Shown here: positions 23,240 through 26,462 of the stretch, in pieces
Layout of the letters: each line of letters begins with the position of its first letter
Numbering within the stretch: position 1 is the first letter of the stretch
Assembly (NCBI GenBank): GCA_000697335.1
Contig: JNEM01014591.1
Coordinates: 1 to 26,462 of the forward strand
DNA: 26,462 nucleotides
From: Conidiobolus incongruus B7586
Taxonomy: Eukaryota > Entomophthoromycota > Entomophthoromycetes > Entomophthorales > Conidiobolaceae
Direction of reading: 5' to 3'
Translations under genes and position numbers: made by a program
Notes under the pieces: model-generated
What the model was told of the DNA's origin: nothing
Database searches by the model: none
Seen by the model: the letters and a program-made list of their open reading frames with translations, nothing else

Positions 23240-26150
23240 ATAAATGTACAATCAACGTTACCACGATAGTCATTCTGGAAGATCTCAACGCTAACAAGTT
23301 GATTAAGTTGAAAGGCCTGAGTGATACCCAAGCAATACTAATGGTGGTCATCAATAATCAGCCAATGCCGAAGTGAAGGACAACTTTTTCAGGCTATCTC
23401 AACTCCCTGCCAAGATGTACCATTTTGATGTTAGTACTATTCCCAAAGCATCTATGAATGTAGGTTGTGATATTACAGCTTTGATGGAAAGTAGCCTCGT
23501 AATAAGGATCAAATAAATTTGATAAAACGGGCCAAGGGTGGCTAACTAAATGCTTTAAAGAGTTCTATTAAAATATCGAGATGTAGGGCTTGGCTCTGAT
23601 CGAGATGATCGCCAAGGAAATATGTGCTAAGTGGCAATTTTAAGGTACTCACGACCCTTTGCCAATGTATTGAATCAATAATTATAATTGTTGACCCGGT
23701 TTCAAATTGCACAAAAATTGTGTATGGTACTTGTTTGTGGATTATATTAGGAATAATGTCGGATGGTATAAGTTGAATGGCGAGCGAACCTCCCGATCCG
23801 CGATAATATTATCAAAAGGCTACGCGAAGGTAATACTGAGAAATTAATTGCTAAAGACTGTGGTTCCGATGAGAGAAAAAACCTGTAAAGAACTTATATA
23901 TTTGAACTTGGAAGATATGTATGAGTTTAAGATATAACTTTATATAATTTTTGCAAAATGAAATAACAATATGATAGGTTTATTTAGCCCCATCAAAATA
24001 GTTGCCAAATCATATACTGTCACTTTGAATGAAGTAAATGTTATTGATTTCAACCCACTAGAAACAATAGAGAACATTTTGTAATTGAGTAATGTACCCA
24101 TGGCAGTAATAATGGGTCTGGATATTATTATTCGCTACAAAACTACTTTTACTGATACAGTAGTTGGAAGACCCTTTTGTACTCTTAACGAGATTCAGAA
24201 TTGCCATTGTAGTCGAGTTATGGGGAGGTTAATTCCTAATCTGCAGAGCCACTTCAAAAATAGTAATTATCAGCATTGATAACGGTATCACAACCTTCCA
24301 TCAAAGTGGTAACTTGATAGAAATTACCACAAATATCACTGCTATGTACTCTCTCTAGCATTTACCTAGGATCTATAACCGAGGTTTGAATCCAGTTAAG
24401 GCGTTTTTGAAAGAAGTCGAGGTTGGAATATTACGTAGAGGTGCTAATACTAAAACCACACACAATAAAAGAATTCTGATTCAACAGCCAAAAAAGGCCA
24501 ATATAGCCCAATATTTTTAAGAAAAATATATTAATAAGTTTATTTTCCTTTACTTCTTTGTTTGATTGAAGGAAACAATATTTCTTTACCTATGGAAGTT
24601 TGCGAAGTGATCTAAGGTCAAAAATGGAGAAAACTAAATGAACGCCAAACTGTAGGTATGATGAAGTTTACATGTCTTAGATTTACCGACTATTTAAATA
24701 AAGTTACAATAGTCTCTTGTATGATGAGCTATAATGGCAATGAATGCTTGGAGGCCTTTGAAATAAAAATTCAGGCTGATTTATCGATGATCCTTGCAAC
24801 AACACTTTCAGCACCAGTATTGTATAAATCCCACACTGACTATAATAGTACAACGCTCCCTACAAATGGAGTTTAGAAGTTACGAAGTTTTCTCCTCTAC
24901 CACACTATTCCGATTAAATCCATTGCTGTGCTTTTCCTTGTATATCAGGAAGAACTAGATGAAACGAGAAATAGAAATTTTTCTGTGAGCTAGCTTAAAT
25001 TGCTAACCTTATGAGAATGATATTAAATGTTGGTTCTCCTTCTATTCATATCACCAATTCTCAATTTTAAGTTTTTAATGAGTTGAGAAGATTTAGAAAG
25101 CTCCTTTGTGCCTTTAGACGTAATCCAAAGGTTGTCTTTGTTATTTTATCAAACAGTGAAGCTCAGCTTTACAATTGCATTAAAAGTTCATCCGATAAAA
25201 CTCTAAGCATTACATCTCAATGCATAAAATTACATCTTTGAAGAGTGGCCATAAGAATCAATGTTGTATCAATATATTCCTTAAAATTAATTCTAAAGCT
25301 GGAGAAAAGAATACTGAATTACCCTTTGATCGAATTCCAGCAGTTTTCGATATTCTTACTATGGTCCTTGGTGCTGATTTAAATCAACCTGCAAAAGGTA
25401 AGCGTAGAGAAGAAGGGATCGTCACTTTAGCAACATAATTCAAACAAAACTACGACTCGATATGCAACGTACATTGATTATCAATTCACTTAACATTTAA
25501 TTATCAAGAATTTAAAATGACTCAACTCAAAAGGTTTTTGATAACTATATTAAAACTAGTTGATACACACTAAAAAAGATTATGTATTAAGATAGGGTTC
25601 CTGGTAGATAACTTGAGAAAATCCTAGACTGTGAAACTACTCAAATAAAGTATCTAGGGAAGTTTATCATTTCAAAAGAGTCAAATTAACATACATAGTC
25701 CAAAATCCTCATCTTTAATTCTTCCCAATTGAGAGCAAAGCTACTGGATACATCAAACCATTGCTGCTCAGATACTACTATTCGATCATTTATCACCAAA
25801 GCAGATGGAAAGGAGTTTTTAAAACCTTATTCTAATACCTGAGGTATTTTCCGATCCACACATTATTTTGTTCTTGATGATGAAAGCAATTTCCAATTGG
25901 AAGAGATTCTAAAATTGAACTATTAATAATGCTGTACATATGCTCATTGCTCTCTTTCTGCTAGTTGGTTCCCATTAGCTTCTATATAACTATTATTTCT
26001 ACTCGTGCAAAATTTTATAAACAAGATGACAATGGAAATGATAAGGTACAGATTCGCGAACTTAAAGGAATTTGTATTTGTTTTAAACTGGTATATTGGA
26101 TATCTATGATAGTTTCTTTTCAAAGTTGCTTGTCACATTTGTTGGATTAA
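23240..26150 (+). pseudogene. Argonaute gene, broken, nearly full length
   Basis: Argonaute binds small RNAs and silences matching transcripts. Its parts can be read in order on the plus strand in changing frames. The N domain has VKDNFFRLSQLPAKMYHFDV (about 23364-23423). Linker 1 has TVTLNEVNVIDFNPLETI and IMGLDIIIRYK, then VGRPF. The region before PAZ has VIISIDNGITTFHQSGNLIE. PAZ has FLKEVEVGILRRGANTKTTH and LPMEVCEVI, then KLNERQTVGMMKFTCL. The MID domain has KVVFVILSNSEAQLYNCIKS and SQCIKLH, then INIFLKINSKAGEKN, keeping the Tyr, Lys, Gln and Lys positions that hold the guide 5' phosphate. PIWI has LGADLNQP (first catalytic Asp), a Y-stop-DRVPGR remnant of YRDGVSEGQ (second Asp), KLTYIVQNPH, and THYFVLDDESNFQLEEILKL. 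In-frame stops interrupt conserved blocks where no intron fits, for example within LPMEVCEVI-GQ and TNGV-KLRS, so the gene is dead. It is still GC-richer than the spacer, suggesting recent loss. Confidence 0.88.
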
Positions 26151-26462
26151 ATTATTTTTAGCAATAAAATGAATGTCAGTTACTGATTTATGTAATTAAA
26201 TTTTTGATCCAATGTTTGATAATTATTTTAGAAATATTAATTAATTAATTTTATATACATGATTTAATCAACAAGGCATATTGATATACTATAAACTACA
26301 TCTTATAAAAACTTTTAATAAAATAGGATATTTATTTTGTTAAATAAGTTTATTACTCTTACTAACAATTTAATATGAAATGGATATATATATATGACCT
26401 TTATAAAATATTTAATTATATAATTTTTAGTTAAATATATTTAATAACATTATATATATATA
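26151..26462. other. AT-rich end of window
   Basis: AT-rich sequence with no feature beyond short TA runs. Confidence 0.5.

Noticed and set aside
23148-23360. Open frames at the start of the Argonaute relic: minus strand 23148-23354 and a plus-strand frame reading TIVILEDLNANKLIKLKG
   Set aside because: The Argonaute N-terminal match (NFFRLSQLPAKMYHFDV) is in another plus-strand frame, and no family was recognised for these frames.
1-26462. CRISPR arrays, operons, bacterial promoters or prophage
   Set aside because: Introns, nuclear PAP, Argonaute and eukaryotic transposons show eukaryotic nuclear DNA; no regularly spaced repeats were seen.

Overview
The window looks like nuclear DNA of an extremely AT-rich eukaryotic microbe, most likely a fungus. 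Genes stand out as GC-richer islands in long AT-only spacers. Introns are short (about 49-60 bp, GT...AG). The DNA transposons are of types common in fungi (PIF/Harbinger) and in eukaryotes generally (mariner). The species cannot be named from this sequence. Real genes end on ordinary stops and have no internal TAA/TAG/TGA, so the standard code applies.

Layout: 1-3480 is AT-rich with no supported gene. 3778-4938 (+) is a single-exon, Ser/Thr-rich, probably disordered protein of unknown function. 4939-7246 is spacer. 7247-8528 is a decayed but full-length mariner (D34D). 8943-11479 is a decayed PIF/Harbinger element with 15-bp ends and a possible 5-bp duplication. 11969-13793 (-) is a complete nuclear poly(A) polymerase gene with three coding exons, the first only 5 nt long. 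13794-15782 is mostly spacer, with one unexplained GC-richer patch at about 15130-15690. 15783 to about 17557 (-) is a mitochondrial-type lysyl-tRNA synthetase with four in-frame introns and two places where the frame is broken or unusually spliced. 17711-18990 is a second, more decayed copy of the same mariner in the same orientation. 18991-23200 is AT-rich spacer. About 23240-26150 (+) is a broken Argonaute gene in which the N, PAZ, MID and PIWI parts can all be read in order. The end is AT-rich spacer.

The housekeeping genes act separately: PAP in mRNA 3' end formation and LysRS in mitochondrial translation. The most interesting theme is genome defence and decay: a dead RNA-silencing gene beside three transposons full of C-to-T and G-to-A changes. 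I did not find a convincing new multi-gene system.
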